Shown here: one piece after another, positions 1 through 8,207 of the stretch | Layout: every line of letters begins with the position of its first letter | How positions within the stretch are numbered: position 1 is the stretch's first letter | Origin: Actinomycetospora straminea | GTDB taxonomy: Bacteria > Actinomycetota > Actinomycetes > Mycobacteriales > Pseudonocardiaceae | NCBI RefSeq assembly: GCF_028737255.1 | Contig: NZ_JAQZAN010000001.1 | Location: forward strand, 434,001-498,000 | Length of the DNA: 64,000 bases | Reading direction: 5' to 3' | Program-made: the position numbers and the translations under genes | The notes under the pieces: generated by a model | Database searches by the model: none | Told to the model about the DNA's origin: nothing | The model's input: the letters and a program-made list of their open reading frames with translations, nothing else

Positions 1-404
1 TGGCCATCCGGACCTCCGACCCCGTCCCGGCGTGGACGCCGAGCACGGTGACGATGGTCGGCGACGCGATCCACACCATGACACCGGGCCGCGGGGCCGG
101 CGCGAACACCGCGCTGCGCGACGCCCGCGAGCTGCGCGACCGGCTCGTGCGCGTGCGTGACGGCGAGCTCTCGCTGCTCGAGGGCGTCGGCGAGTACGAG
201 GAGCTCATGCGCCGCTACGCGGCCCTCGCCGTGCGCGAGTCGCTGGAGTTCATGAACGACGACGGCACCGCGCGGCGCCCGGTGATCGGGCCGCTGTCGG
301 TGCTGGCGCAGCGCACGGGCATGCGGATCGTCGACCGCATCCCGCCGGCCAAGCGGCGCATGGCGCGCGGCTTCCAGAAGGTGCGGGACTCCGAGCTGGT
401 GTGA
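1..404 (+). CDS. FAD-dependent monooxygenase, C-terminal part (partial)
   Basis: The reading frame enters from the left edge (first full codon at base 3) and ends at TGA 402-404, so about 133 C-terminal residues are visible. The segment VGDAIHTMTPGRGAGANTAL is the second FAD-contacting GD motif of class A flavoprotein monooxygenases (PHBH-like fold), where Asp binds the ribityl chain and the following GxGxN loop closes over the flavin. The remaining 80 residues are the usual helical tail (RYAALAVRESLEFM). The Rossmann GxGxxG half lies outside the window, so substrate cannot be guessed. It converges on the P450 at 457-1635, with a palindrome between them. Confidence 0.85.
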   Translation, partial: AIRTSDPVPAWTPSTVTMVGDAIHTMTPGRGAGANTALRDARELRDRLVRVRDGELSLLEGVGEYEELMRRYAALAVRESLEFMNDDGTARRPVIGPLSVLAQRTGMRIVDRIPPAKRRMARGFQKVRDSELV

Positions 405-420
405 CGTGAGCTGCGCTCAT

Positions 421-460
421 GTGAGCACTTCGAAGTGCCACAGCACTCCAGAGTGCTCAC
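421..460. terminator. 40-nt palindrome between convergent genes
   Basis: GTGAGCAC (421-428) pairs with GTGCTCAC (453-460). Inside lie a perfect 14-bp palindrome GCACTTCGAAGTGC (425-438) and a hairpin AGCACTC/GAGTGCT (442-457). A smaller hairpin TGAGC-TGC-GCTCA sits at 406-418. The position between convergent stop codons suggests a bidirectional terminator. The minus-strand TGA stop of the P450 is supplied by the palindrome edge. There is no U-tract, as is common in actinobacteria. The same GTGAGC...GCTCAC frame recurs at 20908-20947 and 38172-38210. Confidence 0.6.
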
Positions 461-1635
461 GAGCGCGGAGCGCACACCACCGGCAGCGCCAGCGGCCCGG
501 AGTCGACCTCGCCGCGGTGCCACGGCACCTCGGCGAGCGGCACCGCCAGGCGCAGGCCCGGGGCCCGGCGGGACAGGGCGGTCAGGGCCGCGGTGAGCTC
601 GAGGCGGGCCAGGGCGGCGCCGAGGCAGTGGTGCGGGCCGCGCCCGAAGCCGAGGTGCGGGCCCGCCCGCCCCGGGCGCAGCGCCTCGGGCTCGGCGAAG
701 CGCGCCGGGTCGTGGTTGGCGGCCTCGAGGCGCAGCAGCACCCGGTCCCCCGCGGCGATCGCGACGCCGCCGAGCTCGAGGTTCTCCTGCGCCCAGCGCG
801 GGAACACCTCGACGCCCGTCCGCCGCACCAGCTCGTCGACGAGCCCCGGGACGTCCGGGTGGTCCGCCAGCCCGGCGAGCAGGTCGTCCGCCAGCAACCG
901 CACCACCGCGACCGCGAGGCCGCCCCGCACCGTGATGACGCCCGCCGCGAGCAGGGCCGTGACCAGCGCGACGAGCTCGCCGTCGTCGAGGCGGCCGTCG
1001 TCGGCGTCGCGCACCGCCACGAGCGTGCCGAGCAGGTCGTCGCCCGGCGTCTCGCGGGCGGCGGCGACGAGCTCGGCGGTGAACGCCATCAGCGCGCCCC
1101 ACGCCCGCTCGGCCTCGGCCAGCAGCGCGGGGTCCTCCGCGGCGGCCATCGGGTCCGCGCGCAGGGCGTCGTCGACGAGGCCGCGGAAGTGCGGGTGGTC
1201 GGCGAGCGGGACGCCCAGGAGCAGGCCGAGCGACCCGACGGCGAGCGGCGCGCCGACGAGGTCGACGAGGTCCGCCGGCCCGTGGTCCGCGGCGGCGACC
1301 AGCGCGGCGACGTGCTCCTCGGCGAGCGCCTCGACCCGCGGTGCGAGCTCGGCGACCCGGCGCGGCGTGAACGCGCGGGCCACGAGGCGGCGCAGGCGGG
1401 TGTGCGCCGGGCCGTCCCGGAACAGCGAGGCACGCTCGTCGACCGCGACCCCGGGCGGCGTGAGCCCCAGGCGCGGGTCGGCGAGGCCGGTCGCGACCAG
1501 GTCGTGGGAGGTGACGAGCCACGCCGGCGCCCCGTCGTGGCCGACGACCCGGGCCACCGGCTCGTGCTCCCGCAGCCGCCGGTAGTCCGCCGGCGGGGCG
1601 GTCGGGTCGGGACGGTCGAGCGGCAGCGTCGTCAC
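457..1635 (-). CDS. Cytochrome P450 with atypical I-helix
   Basis: Bacterial class I P450 of 392 residues, a normal length. The heme loop FGRGPHHCLG carries the thiolate cysteine, and a K-helix ExxR (DELVRRTG) is present. The I-helix reads LLAAGVITV where most P450s have AGxE/DTT, so the acid of the acid-alcohol proton-relay pair is missing; such P450s often rely on substrate-assisted activation or do unusual chemistry (family knowledge). Start GTG at 1635 is chosen because GAGGAG lies 5-10 bases upstream and the protein then begins with the usual short proline-rich lead. The gene is divergent from a TetR regulator with an operator-like repeat between them. No ferredoxin or reductase is adjacent. 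Substrate unknown. Confidence 0.9.
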   Translation of the reverse strand: MTTLPLDRPDPTAPPADYRRLREHEPVARVVGHDGAPAWLVTSHDLVATGLADPRLGLTPPGVAVDERASLFRDGPAHTRLRRLVARAFTPRRVAELAPRVEALAEEHVAALVAAADHGPADLVDLVGAPLAVGSLGLLLGVPLADHPHFRGLVDDALRADPMAAAEDPALLAEAERAWGALMAFTAELVAAARETPGDDLLGTLVAVRDADDGRLDDGELVALVTALLAAGVITVRGGLAVAVVRLLADDLLAGLADHPDVPGLVDELVRRTGVEVFPRWAQENLELGGVAIAAGDRVLLRLEAANHDPARFAEPEALRPGRAGPHLGFGRGPHHCLGAALARLELTAALTALSRRAPGLRLAVPLAEVPWHRGEVDSGPLALPVVCAPRS

Positions 1636-1646
1636 GGGGTCCTCCT

Positions 1647-1667
1647 CGTTGCATTGCAGGTGCAACG
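1647..1667. promoter_or_regulatory. Candidate TetR operator
   Basis: Perfect inverted repeat CGTTGCA-N7-TGCAACG lies in the 59-bp gap between the divergent P450 (start 1635) and TetR gene (start 1695). Size, symmetry and position match a TetR-family autoregulatory operator controlling both genes. This is inference from position; no binding data. Confidence 0.6.
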
Positions 1668-1694
1668 TAACCGAGGAGGCCATACGGTCGCAAC

Positions 1695-2294
1695 GTGCCG
1701 AAGCAGGTCGACCACCACGAACGCCGGACGCTCCTCGCCGACGCGCTGCTGCGCGTGGCCGCCGAGCGGGGGCTGATGGACGTGAGCCTGCGCCACGTCG
1801 CCGCCGAGGCCGGCGTGACCGCGGGGATGGTGCAGCACTACTTCCGCACCAAGGACGAGATGATGATCTTCGCGCTGGACGTCGTCGCCGCGCGCGTGCA
1901 GGCCCGGCTCGCCGACGACCCCGACGTTCAGGGCGACCCGCGCCGTCTCGTCCGGGCCCTGCTCGTGCAGCTGCTCCCGCTCGACGCCGACCGCGAGCTC
2001 GAGGGCCGGGTCGCCGTGGCCTTCCACGCCTACGCCGCGAGCCGCCCCGACGTCGCGGCCCGGCTGCGGGAGGACACGCGGGGCATGCGCGCGGCGGTGG
2101 CCGCGCAGGTCCGCTCGGCACCCGGCGCGCTCGACCCGGAGATCGCCGCCACCGGCCTGCTGTCGCTGGTCGAGGGCCTGGCGGTGCACGTCCTGGGTGG
2201 GCACCTCGACCCCGCCGACGCCCTCGCCACCCTCGACGCGCACCTCGCCCTGGCGTTCACGCCGGCTGGTACGCCGCCTCGAGCAGCGCGGTGA
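1695..2294 (+). CDS. TetR/AcrR family transcriptional regulator (BetI-like)
   Basis: Protein of 199 residues with an N-terminal helix-turn-helix (VSLRHVAAEAGVTAGMVQHYF, about residues 30-50) followed by the RTKDEM turn seen in BetI-like TetR regulators. The C-terminal ligand/dimer domain is all helical. GTG at 1695 is the first usable start in frame; GAGGAGG at 1673-1679 is rather far (15 nt), so the start is less certain than the gene. It probably represses itself and the divergent P450 through the repeat at 1647-1667. Its 3' end overlaps the convergent maleylacetate reductase gene by 38 bp. Confidence 0.88.
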   Translation: MPKQVDHHERRTLLADALLRVAAERGLMDVSLRHVAAEAGVTAGMVQHYFRTKDEMMIFALDVVAARVQARLADDPDVQGDPRRLVRALLVQLLPLDADRELEGRVAVAFHAYAASRPDVAARLREDTRGMRAAVAAQVRSAPGALDPEIAATGLLSLVEGLAVHVLGGHLDPADALATLDAHLALAFTPAGTPPRAAR

Positions 2295-3345
2295 GGCTCG
2301 CGCGCGTCACCGGCGCGGGGTTCGCGTAGGGCGCGGCGAGCACCGCGTCGACGACCTGCGCCAGCCCATCGCAGGGCATCCCGATCGCCGCGAGCGAGGT
2401 CGGCGCCCCGAGCTCGCGGGCCCGGTCGGCGAGCGCCGTCGCCACCGTGTCCGCCACCTTGTCCGCCTCCGTGTTCGGCCCGGCCGCCACGCCGAGCGCC
2501 CGGCCCAGCGCCGCCACCGCCGCGGGTGCCGAGGGCCCGTTGTGGGCGACGACGTGGGGCAGCACCACCGCGTGGGTCTCGGCGTGCGGCAGGTCGAACG
2601 AGCCGCCGAGCACGTGGCAGAGCTTGTGGTGCAGCGACATCGTGGTCGCCCCGAGCACCGCCCCGCACAGCCACGCGCCCTGCAGCGCCCCGGAGCGGGC
2701 GTCGAGGTCGTCGGGCCGCTCGACGATCGCGGGCAGCGCGGCGAGCAGCGCGCGGACGCCCTCCTCGGCCATCAGCGCGGTGATCGGCGTGCCGTCCGGC
2801 GCCCACAGCCCCTCGACGGCGTGCGCGACGGCGTTGAGCCCGCTGGTCACCGACAGCCCGACGGGCAGCGAGCGCGTCAGCTCGGGGTCGTAGACGACGG
2901 TGCGCGGCAGCACCGCACGGTCGCGGCCGGTGCGCTTCTCGCCGTCCTCGGTCAGGCCCCAGATCGGGGTCATCTCCGAGCCGGCGTAGGTCGTCGGGAC
3001 GGCGACCACCGGCAGACCGTGGCGCAGGGCGACGGCCTTGCCCAGCCCGACCGACGACCCGCCGCCGACCGCGACGCACCCGTCGGCGCCCAGCTCGCGG
3101 GCCCGGTCCGCCGCCGCGGCCGCGACCGCCACCGGCACGTGCTGGCGCGCCTCCGCGAAGACGCCGGCGGCGCGCCCGCCGAGCCCGTCGGCGGTCGCCC
3201 GCAGCGCCGCCTCCTGCTCGGCGGTGCCGAGCACCAGCACCCGGCGCAGGCCGAGACGGTCCACCTCCCCGCCCAGGTCGGCGAGGCGGCCGGGACCGAA
3301 GACCACCCGCATCGGGAGCGCGTCGTGGACGAACGAGAGGCTCAC
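2257..3345 (-). CDS. Maleylacetate reductase
   Basis: Iron-containing alcohol dehydrogenase superfamily, 362 residues. The nucleotide-binding signature GGGSSVGLGKA and PTTYAGSE are present. The metal-binding Asp of true Fe-ADHs is replaced by Asn in SGLNAVAHAVEG, as in metal-independent maleylacetate reductases. It would reduce maleylacetate to 3-oxoadipate with NAD(P)H, the last dedicated step of hydroxyquinol breakdown. Start GTG 3345 overlaps the stop of the upstream dioxygenase (GTGA), so the two are translationally coupled. Last gene of a three-gene minus-strand operon. Homologues in gamma-resorcylate clusters are called TsdD/GraC (from memory). Confidence 0.9.
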   Translation of the reverse strand: MSLSFVHDALPMRVVFGPGRLADLGGEVDRLGLRRVLVLGTAEQEAALRATADGLGGRAAGVFAEARQHVPVAVAAAAADRARELGADGCVAVGGGSSVGLGKAVALRHGLPVVAVPTTYAGSEMTPIWGLTEDGEKRTGRDRAVLPRTVVYDPELTRSLPVGLSVTSGLNAVAHAVEGLWAPDGTPITALMAEEGVRALLAALPAIVERPDDLDARSGALQGAWLCGAVLGATTMSLHHKLCHVLGGSFDLPHAETHAVVLPHVVAHNGPSAPAAVAALGRALGVAAGPNTEADKVADTVATALADRARELGAPTSLAAIGMPCDGLAQVVDAVLAAPYANPAPVTRASLTALLEAAYQPA

Positions 3346-4238
3346 GGAGCCGACGCTAGCCCGGCAGGGACGAGGACGACCTCGACGTCGGCGTGCCGGT
3401 ACGGGCGGTCCAGGCCGTCGTCGACGGTCGGGCTCCACGGCGCCCCGTCTCCCGCGGTGTCGACGTCCACCTCGGCGAAGTCGACCACCAGCCCCTCCTT
3501 CACCGCGAACACCGCGTCGGCGTCGAGGTAGGGGCTGCCCCGCACGAACAGGTGCGTCGTCAGCGTCGCGAAGCCGGGGGCGCCGACGAGGAGGTGGACG
3601 TGGGCGGGCCGGTAGGGATGCCGGCGGGTCGCCGCCAGCAGCGCGCCGACCGGCCCGTCGGTCGGGATCGGGTAGTGGCCCGGCACGACGGTCCGGAAGC
3701 GGAACCGGCCGTCGGCGTCGGCGCGGAAGAGCCCCCGACCGTTGCCGGCGGGCTGCCGCTCGGGCTGCTGGACGTCGTAGAACCCGTCCTCGGTGCACTG
3801 CCACACGTCGATCTCCGCACCCGGCACGGCGTTCCCCGCGGGGTCGACGACGCGGCCGGTCACGAGGGCCCGCCGACCGCCGCCGAGGTCGTCGATGCTG
3901 TCGCCGAGCTCCCGCGGTGGGGACGCGGTCACGTGGAACGGGCCGAGGACCGTGCTCTCGGTGCCCCCGGACTCGACGGGGGCACCGTTGAGCGCCTCCA
4001 CCAACGACGACACGCCGAGCACGTCGGAGAGCAGGATGAACTCCTGGCGGGTCTCGTCGCAGGCGGCCCCGATCGCGGTGAGGAACCCGATCGCGGCCTC
4101 CCACTCCGCGACCGTCGGCTCCACCTCGCGCACCAGCTCGTGCAGGTGCACGACGACCCGCTCGAGGACCGCGCGGAGCCGCGCGTCGGGGGTCCGCGCG
4201 AAGCTCGCGAGCACCTCGTCGGTGAGGGTGGCGCTCAC
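3342..4238 (-). CDS. Intradiol dioxygenase, probably hydroxyquinol 1,2-dioxygenase
   Basis: 298-residue intradiol ring-cleavage dioxygenase with the helical N-terminal dimerisation domain (residues 1 to about 100) and the beta-sandwich catalytic domain. The Fe(III) ligands are visible: Tyr in GFYDVQQ, Tyr in PGHYPIP and two His in RPAHVHLL. Hydroxyquinol rather than catechol specificity is inferred because the product, maleylacetate, is the substrate of the next gene. GTG start 4238 overlaps the decarboxylase stop (GTGA). A catechol or chlorocatechol dioxygenase is the alternative. Confidence 0.88.
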   Translation of the reverse strand: MSATLTDEVLASFARTPDARLRAVLERVVVHLHELVREVEPTVAEWEAAIGFLTAIGAACDETRQEFILLSDVLGVSSLVEALNGAPVESGGTESTVLGPFHVTASPPRELGDSIDDLGGGRRALVTGRVVDPAGNAVPGAEIDVWQCTEDGFYDVQQPERQPAGNGRGLFRADADGRFRFRTVVPGHYPIPTDGPVGALLAATRRHPYRPAHVHLLVGAPGFATLTTHLFVRGSPYLDADAVFAVKEGLVVDFAEVDVDTAGDGAPWSPTVDDGLDRPYRHADVEVVLVPAGLASAP

Positions 4239-5194
4239 AGCCGCAGCAGTCGCTCGGCGTTCCCGTGCGCGATCTTCTCCCGGTCGGCCTCGCTGACCGG
4301 GGCGGTGCGCAGGAACTCGGTGGCGACGTCCATCTCCTCGAAGGGGTAGTCGGTGCCGAAGAGGATGTGGTCCGACCCCAGCGCGAGCAGGGAGCACAGG
4401 AGCGGCGCGGCGGAGCAGACCCCGCTGGTCGTGATGTAGAGGTTGTGCCGCAGGTACTCCGACGGCCGGCCGCGGGCGAGCTCGATGCCGTGGTGGGCGT
4501 GGAAGTCCCAGCGCGAGTCCAGGCGCCACAGCGTGAACGGCAGCGCCTCGCCCATGTGCCCGAGCAGCAGCTTCGCCTCGGGGAAGTCGTCGAACACGCC
4601 ACCGAAGATGAGCCGCAGCGCGTGCGAGGCCGTGTCGGTGCCCCAGCTCCACATCGGCCCGATCAGCTCGGGGTGGCCCGAGAGAACGTGGGCGGCATCG
4701 ACGCCGTTCGCCGGGTGCAGGTAGAGCGGCACGTCCAGGCCCTGCGCGTACTCCCACACGACCCGCAGCTCGGGGTCGTCGAGGTAGCGGCCGTGGGTGT
4801 GGGCGTTGACCAGCGCGCCGCGCAGCCCGAGCTGGGTCACCGAGCGCTCGAGCTCCTTGGCCGCGGCCTGCGGGTCCTGCAGCGGCAGCGCGGCGAACCC
4901 GGCGAAGCGGCTGGGGTGCGCCTCGATCGTCCCGGCGAGCAGGTCGTTGACGGCGGCGGCGCGCGAGACCGCGAGCGCGGCGTCCGGCTCGGCCTGCAGC
5001 CCCGGCGAGTTCAGCGAGAGCACCTGGACGTCGAGCCCGGCGGCGTCCATGCGCTCGAGCCGGGCGCCCGTGAGGTCGAGGAGCCGGCGCGACATCTCCT
5101 CCCACACGTGGGGCTCCGCGATCGTCGCCGTCCCCTTGCCGTACGGCGCGAGCTCCGGGGTCACGAAGTGTTCTTCCAGGCCGATCGTGCGCAT
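4235..5194 (-). CDS. Amidohydrolase-family decarboxylase, probably gamma-resorcylate decarboxylase
   Basis: Member of the ACMSD/gamma-resorcylate decarboxylase group of TIM-barrel amidohydrolases, about 319 residues. Metal ligands expected for the family are present: Glu7 and His9 in GLEEHF, His in LYLHPAN, and Asp in FGTDYPF; HMGE supplies another conserved His. It should decarboxylate 2,6-dihydroxybenzoate to resorcinol, cofactor-free and Zn/Mn-dependent. The internal ATG at 5194 is preferred: GAGG stands 5 nt upstream and the protein then begins MRTIGLEEHF like its relatives. An ATG at 5218 would add eight residues. First gene of the operon decarboxylase-dioxygenase-reductase. A salicylate or other hydroxybenzoate decarboxylase is possible. 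Confidence 0.85.
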   Translation of the reverse strand: MRTIGLEEHFVTPELAPYGKGTATIAEPHVWEEMSRRLLDLTGARLERMDAAGLDVQVLSLNSPGLQAEPDAALAVSRAAAVNDLLAGTIEAHPSRFAGFAALPLQDPQAAAKELERSVTQLGLRGALVNAHTHGRYLDDPELRVVWEYAQGLDVPLYLHPANGVDAAHVLSGHPELIGPMWSWGTDTASHALRLIFGGVFDDFPEAKLLLGHMGEALPFTLWRLDSRWDFHAHHGIELARGRPSEYLRHNLYITTSGVCSAAPLLCSLLALGSDHILFGTDYPFEEMDVATEFLRTAPVSEADREKIAHGNAERLLRL

Positions 5195-5222
5195 CCTGCC
5201 CTCGATCCGTTTCACCATCGTG

Positions 5223-5239
5223 CATTGACTTGCTCAATG
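5223..5239. promoter_or_regulatory. Inverted repeat in divergent catabolic promoter
   Basis: CATTGA-N5-TCAATG lies in the gap between the divergent decarboxylase and hydroxylase genes. Its left arm contains TTGACT (5226-5231), a good -35 for the rightward gene; a weak -10 TACGGT follows after 16 nt. TTGAGC on the other strand could serve the leftward operon. A regulator bound here would control both halves of the pathway; the IclR gene at 8208 is the obvious candidate. Confidence 0.5.
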
Positions 5240-5286
5240 ATGAATCCTACGGTTCGGCGGTGTCAAACCTCACAGGAGGACAGCGC

Positions 5287-6885
5287 ATGATCGAGACCGA
5301 CGACGTCGACGGGACGGTCGACGTGGCCGTCGTGGGCTACGGGCCGGTCGGGATGGTGACCGCGGCGCTGCTCGGTGCCGCCGGGCACCGCGTCGTCGTG
5401 CTGGAGCGCTACGCCGGGCTCTACAACCTCCCCCGCGCGGCGATCTTCGACGACGAGACGATGCGGACCTTCGCGCGCGTCGGGATCGCCGAGGAGCTGC
5501 TGCCGAGGATCCACGTGCAGCGCAACTACGAGTGGCGCAACGCCGCCGGCGAGCTGCTCATCGAGCACCACTTCGCCGAGCGCGGCCGCAGCGGGTGGGC
5601 GGAGTGGTACATGATGTACCAGCCCGACCTCGAGTCGGCGCTGGACCGGCGGGTGCGTGCCGCCGGTGCGGAGGTCCGGCTCGACACCCCCGTCACCGGG
5701 CTCACCGACCACGGCGACCACGTCGAGCTCGCGACCGGCGGCCCCCGGCCCGGCCGGGTGCGTGCCCGCTGGGTCGTGGCCTGCGACGGGGGCAACAGCT
5801 TCGTGCGCGCCGCGCTCGGGCGGACGATGGACGACTACGGGTTCTCCGAGCCGTGGATGGTCTGCGACTTCCGGTTCCGCGACCCCGCCGCGCCCCCGGC
5901 GGTGCCGACCGCGCGCCAGGTCGGCGACCCGGCCGGCCCGACCTCGATCATCTCGCTCGGGCCGGCGCACCACCGGTTCAGCTACATGCTCGACTCGGTC
6001 GACGACTTCGCGACCGAGCGTGACCCCGACAAGGTCTGGGCCCGCACCCGGCGCTGGCTCTCCCCCGACGACGCCGAGCTCATCCGCGTCGCCACCTACA
6101 CGTTCCGCTCGCTGGTCACCGACCGCTGGCGGGTCGGGCGCACGCTGCTCGCCGGCGACGCCGCCCACCAGATGCCGCCGTTCCTGGGGCAGGGCATGTG
6201 CTCGGGCGTCCGGGACGCCCAGAACATCGCCTTCAAGCTCGACGCCGTCCTGCGCGGACGCCTCGGCGACGAGGTGCTCGACACCTACCAGCAGGAGCGC
6301 GAGCCCCACGTCCGCGCGGTGATCGAGAAGGGCATCGAGCTGGGTCGCCAGCAGACGGTGCGCGACCCCGCACGCGCCGCGGAGCGCGACCGTGTCCTGC
6401 TCGCGCGCCGTGCGGCCGACCAGCACCCGGAGGAGATCCGTTTCCCGGGCCTGGTCGACGGCCTGCTCGCCGACGAGCCGTGTGCCGGGCGCGGCGCGCT
6501 GATGGTGCAGGGCTGGGTCGACGGGTGGGTCGACGACGGCACCCGGCGCGACCGCCTCGACCAGGTCGTCGGGCCCGGCGCGCACCTGCTGGTCGACGCC
6601 GGGCGGGTGACCCTCGCCCCCGACGTCGTCGCCGCGCTCGCCGACGCCGGGGTCCGCGTGGTGCCGCTGCACGCGTCCGGCGCACCGCCGGTCGGCCTCG
6701 CCCCCGGCCACGTGGTGGACGTCGAGGGCACGCACCTCGGCTGGCTCGCGGCCCACGACGCGACGGCCGTCGCGGTCCGCCCCGACTTCTACGTCCACGG
6801 CACCGCCGCCGACCCGGCCGCCGTCGACGCCCTCGCCCGCGCGTTCGCGGCCGCCCTGGGCGCGCCCGCGCTCGTGACCCACTGA
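5287..6885 (+). CDS. FAD-dependent aromatic hydroxylase, MhpA-like (probable resorcinol hydroxylase)
   Basis: 532-residue class A flavoprotein hydroxylase. The FAD Rossmann motif GYGPVG is at residues 17-22, a DG-type motif is in VVACDGGNSFVRAALG, and the GD motif is near residue 290 (LLAGDAAHQMPPFLGQG). Overall layout resembles MhpA 3-(3-hydroxyphenyl)propionate hydroxylase, with a C-terminal thioredoxin-like domain. Beside a gamma-resorcylate-type decarboxylase and hydroxyquinol dioxygenase, the missing step is resorcinol to hydroxyquinol, so that role is inferred. Start ATG 5287 has CAGGAGGA 5-6 nt upstream; a longer frame back to 5230 would run into the operator. Confidence 0.88.
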   Translation: MIETDDVDGTVDVAVVGYGPVGMVTAALLGAAGHRVVVLERYAGLYNLPRAAIFDDETMRTFARVGIAEELLPRIHVQRNYEWRNAAGELLIEHHFAERGRSGWAEWYMMYQPDLESALDRRVRAAGAEVRLDTPVTGLTDHGDHVELATGGPRPGRVRARWVVACDGGNSFVRAALGRTMDDYGFSEPWMVCDFRFRDPAAPPAVPTARQVGDPAGPTSIISLGPAHHRFSYMLDSVDDFATERDPDKVWARTRRWLSPDDAELIRVATYTFRSLVTDRWRVGRTLLAGDAAHQMPPFLGQGMCSGVRDAQNIAFKLDAVLRGRLGDEVLDTYQQEREPHVRAVIEKGIELGRQQTVRDPARAAERDRVLLARRAADQHPEEIRFPGLVDGLLADEPCAGRGALMVQGWVDGWVDDGTRRDRLDQVVGPGAHLLVDAGRVTLAPDVVAALADAGVRVVPLHASGAPPVGLAPGHVVDVEGTHLGWLAAHDATAVAVRPDFYVHGTAADPAAVDALARAFAAALGAPALVTH

Positions 6886-6918
6886 CCCCCTTCTCCACCG
6901 ACGCCGCCTGGAGCCACC

Positions 6919-8169
6919 GTGCCGACCGCACCACCCACCCGCGCCACCGAGCGCCTCGTCCTGGTCCTGTCCGCGGGCTTCGCCGCCCTCGAGGGCTACG
7001 ACCTCGCCTGCTACGGCGTCACCGTCCCCTCGCTGCTCGCCGACCCCGCCGTCGACGCGGACAAGGCGTCCGCGGGCACCGTGGGCTCGCTGGTGGCCAT
7101 CGGCATGCTGGTCGGTGCCGCGATCTGCGCGGCGACGATCCGGCGCGCCGGCAGCCGGCGCCTGCTGATCGGCGGCGCGGCCCTGTTCTCCCTGGGCATG
7201 TTCGTGTGCGCGATCGCCCCGGGCTTCGCCCTGTTCGGCGCCGCACGGTTCGGCGTCGGTGTCGGGCTGGGCATCGTGCTCCCGACGGTGACCGCCTACG
7301 TCGCCGACCTCTCGGCACCGGGACGCCGGGCCCGCAACGTCGGGATCATGATGTCCGGCTACGCCGCGGGCGCCCTGCTCGCGCCGCTGCTGGGCGCCGC
7401 CCTGCTCACGGGCGGCAGCTGGCGCTGGATCTACGTGATCGGCGCGGCTCCCGCCCTCGTCCTGCTGCCGCTGGCGATCCGGCTGCTCCCCGAGAGCCCG
7501 GTGCACGCCGCCGACGGCCCCGCGCCGGGCCCCGGCCGCGGCGAGCTGTTCGGCCTGCGTCCCCTGCTCGCGCCCGGTGTGCGCGGCGCGACGCTGCTGT
7601 TCTGGGCGATGTCGTTCTGCGGTCTCCTGCTCGTGTTCGGCATCAGCACCTGGCTCCCGACGATCATGCAGACCGCGGGCTACTCGCTCGGCTCGTCGCT
7701 GCTGCAGACCGCGGCCATGTGGGTCGGCGCGGGCGTGGGCATGGTGCTCGGCGGCAAGATCGCCGACCGTGTCGGCATCAAGCCCGTCGTCGCCGTCGCG
7801 TTCCTCGCCGGCGCCGCGAGCCTGCTCGTCATGAGCGCTCGCCCGGCCCTGGGCCTGCTGTTCCTGCTGATGTTCGTCAGCGGCCTCGGCCTCATCGGCT
7901 CGCAGGTGCTCACCAACGCCTACATCGTCGGCCACCACCCGCCCGAGCTGCGCGGACGCGCGATCGGCTGGGCGCTGTCGATCGGGCGCCTGGGCGCGAT
8001 CGCCGGACCACTGCTGGGCGCGGCGATCCTGTCCTCCGGGCTCGGTGTGGCGTGGAACTTCTACCTGTTCGCGGTCCCCGGCGTGCTCGGTGCGCTCCTG
8101 GCCGCGGCCGTCCCCGCGATCCGCTCCCGCAGCACCGCCGACCCGGACACCCCGCGGGTCACCGCGTGA
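6919..8169 (+). CDS. MFS transporter, aromatic acid:H+ symporter type
   Basis: 416-residue major facilitator with 12 predicted membrane helices. The N-terminal GYDLACYGVTVPSLL matches the DxxD/G-type helix-1 signature of the aromatic acid/H+ symporter (AAHS) family (PcaK, BenK, MhpT), and a loop GAARFGVGVGLG follows. It probably imports the aromatic acid degraded by the flanking enzymes. GTG start 6919 lies 33 nt after the hydroxylase stop, in the same operon. It ends one base before the TGAG of an alternative IclR start. Confidence 0.9.
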   Translation: MPTAPPTRATERLVLVLSAGFAALEGYDLACYGVTVPSLLADPAVDADKASAGTVGSLVAIGMLVGAAICAATIRRAGSRRLLIGGAALFSLGMFVCAIAPGFALFGAARFGVGVGLGIVLPTVTAYVADLSAPGRRARNVGIMMSGYAAGALLAPLLGAALLTGGSWRWIYVIGAAPALVLLPLAIRLLPESPVHAADGPAPGPGRGELFGLRPLLAPGVRGATLLFWAMSFCGLLLVFGISTWLPTIMQTAGYSLGSSLLQTAAMWVGAGVGMVLGGKIADRVGIKPVVAVAFLAGAASLLVMSARPALGLLFLLMFVSGLGLIGSQVLTNAYIVGHHPPELRGRAIGWALSIGRLGAIAGPLLGAAILSSGLGVAWNFYLFAVPGVLGALLAAAVPAIRSRSTADPDTPRVTA

Positions 8170-8194
8170 GCACGGGGGGCCACGGCGTCACGAC

Positions 8195-8200
8195 TAGGGT
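8195..8200 (+). promoter_or_regulatory. -10 element of a possible leaderless iclR transcript
   Basis: TAGGGT (TANNNT) ends 7 nt before GTG 8208. In actinobacteria this spacing marks leaderless mRNAs that begin at the start codon. No good -35 is visible. The element supports GTG 8208 over the coupled GTG 8166. Confidence 0.4.
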
Positions 8201-8207
8201 CGACGTC

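Noticed and set aside
5263-7938. 891-codon antisense frame over the hydroxylase and transporter
   Set aside because: Low-complexity shadow of two clear genes; no domain signature or ribosome-binding site.
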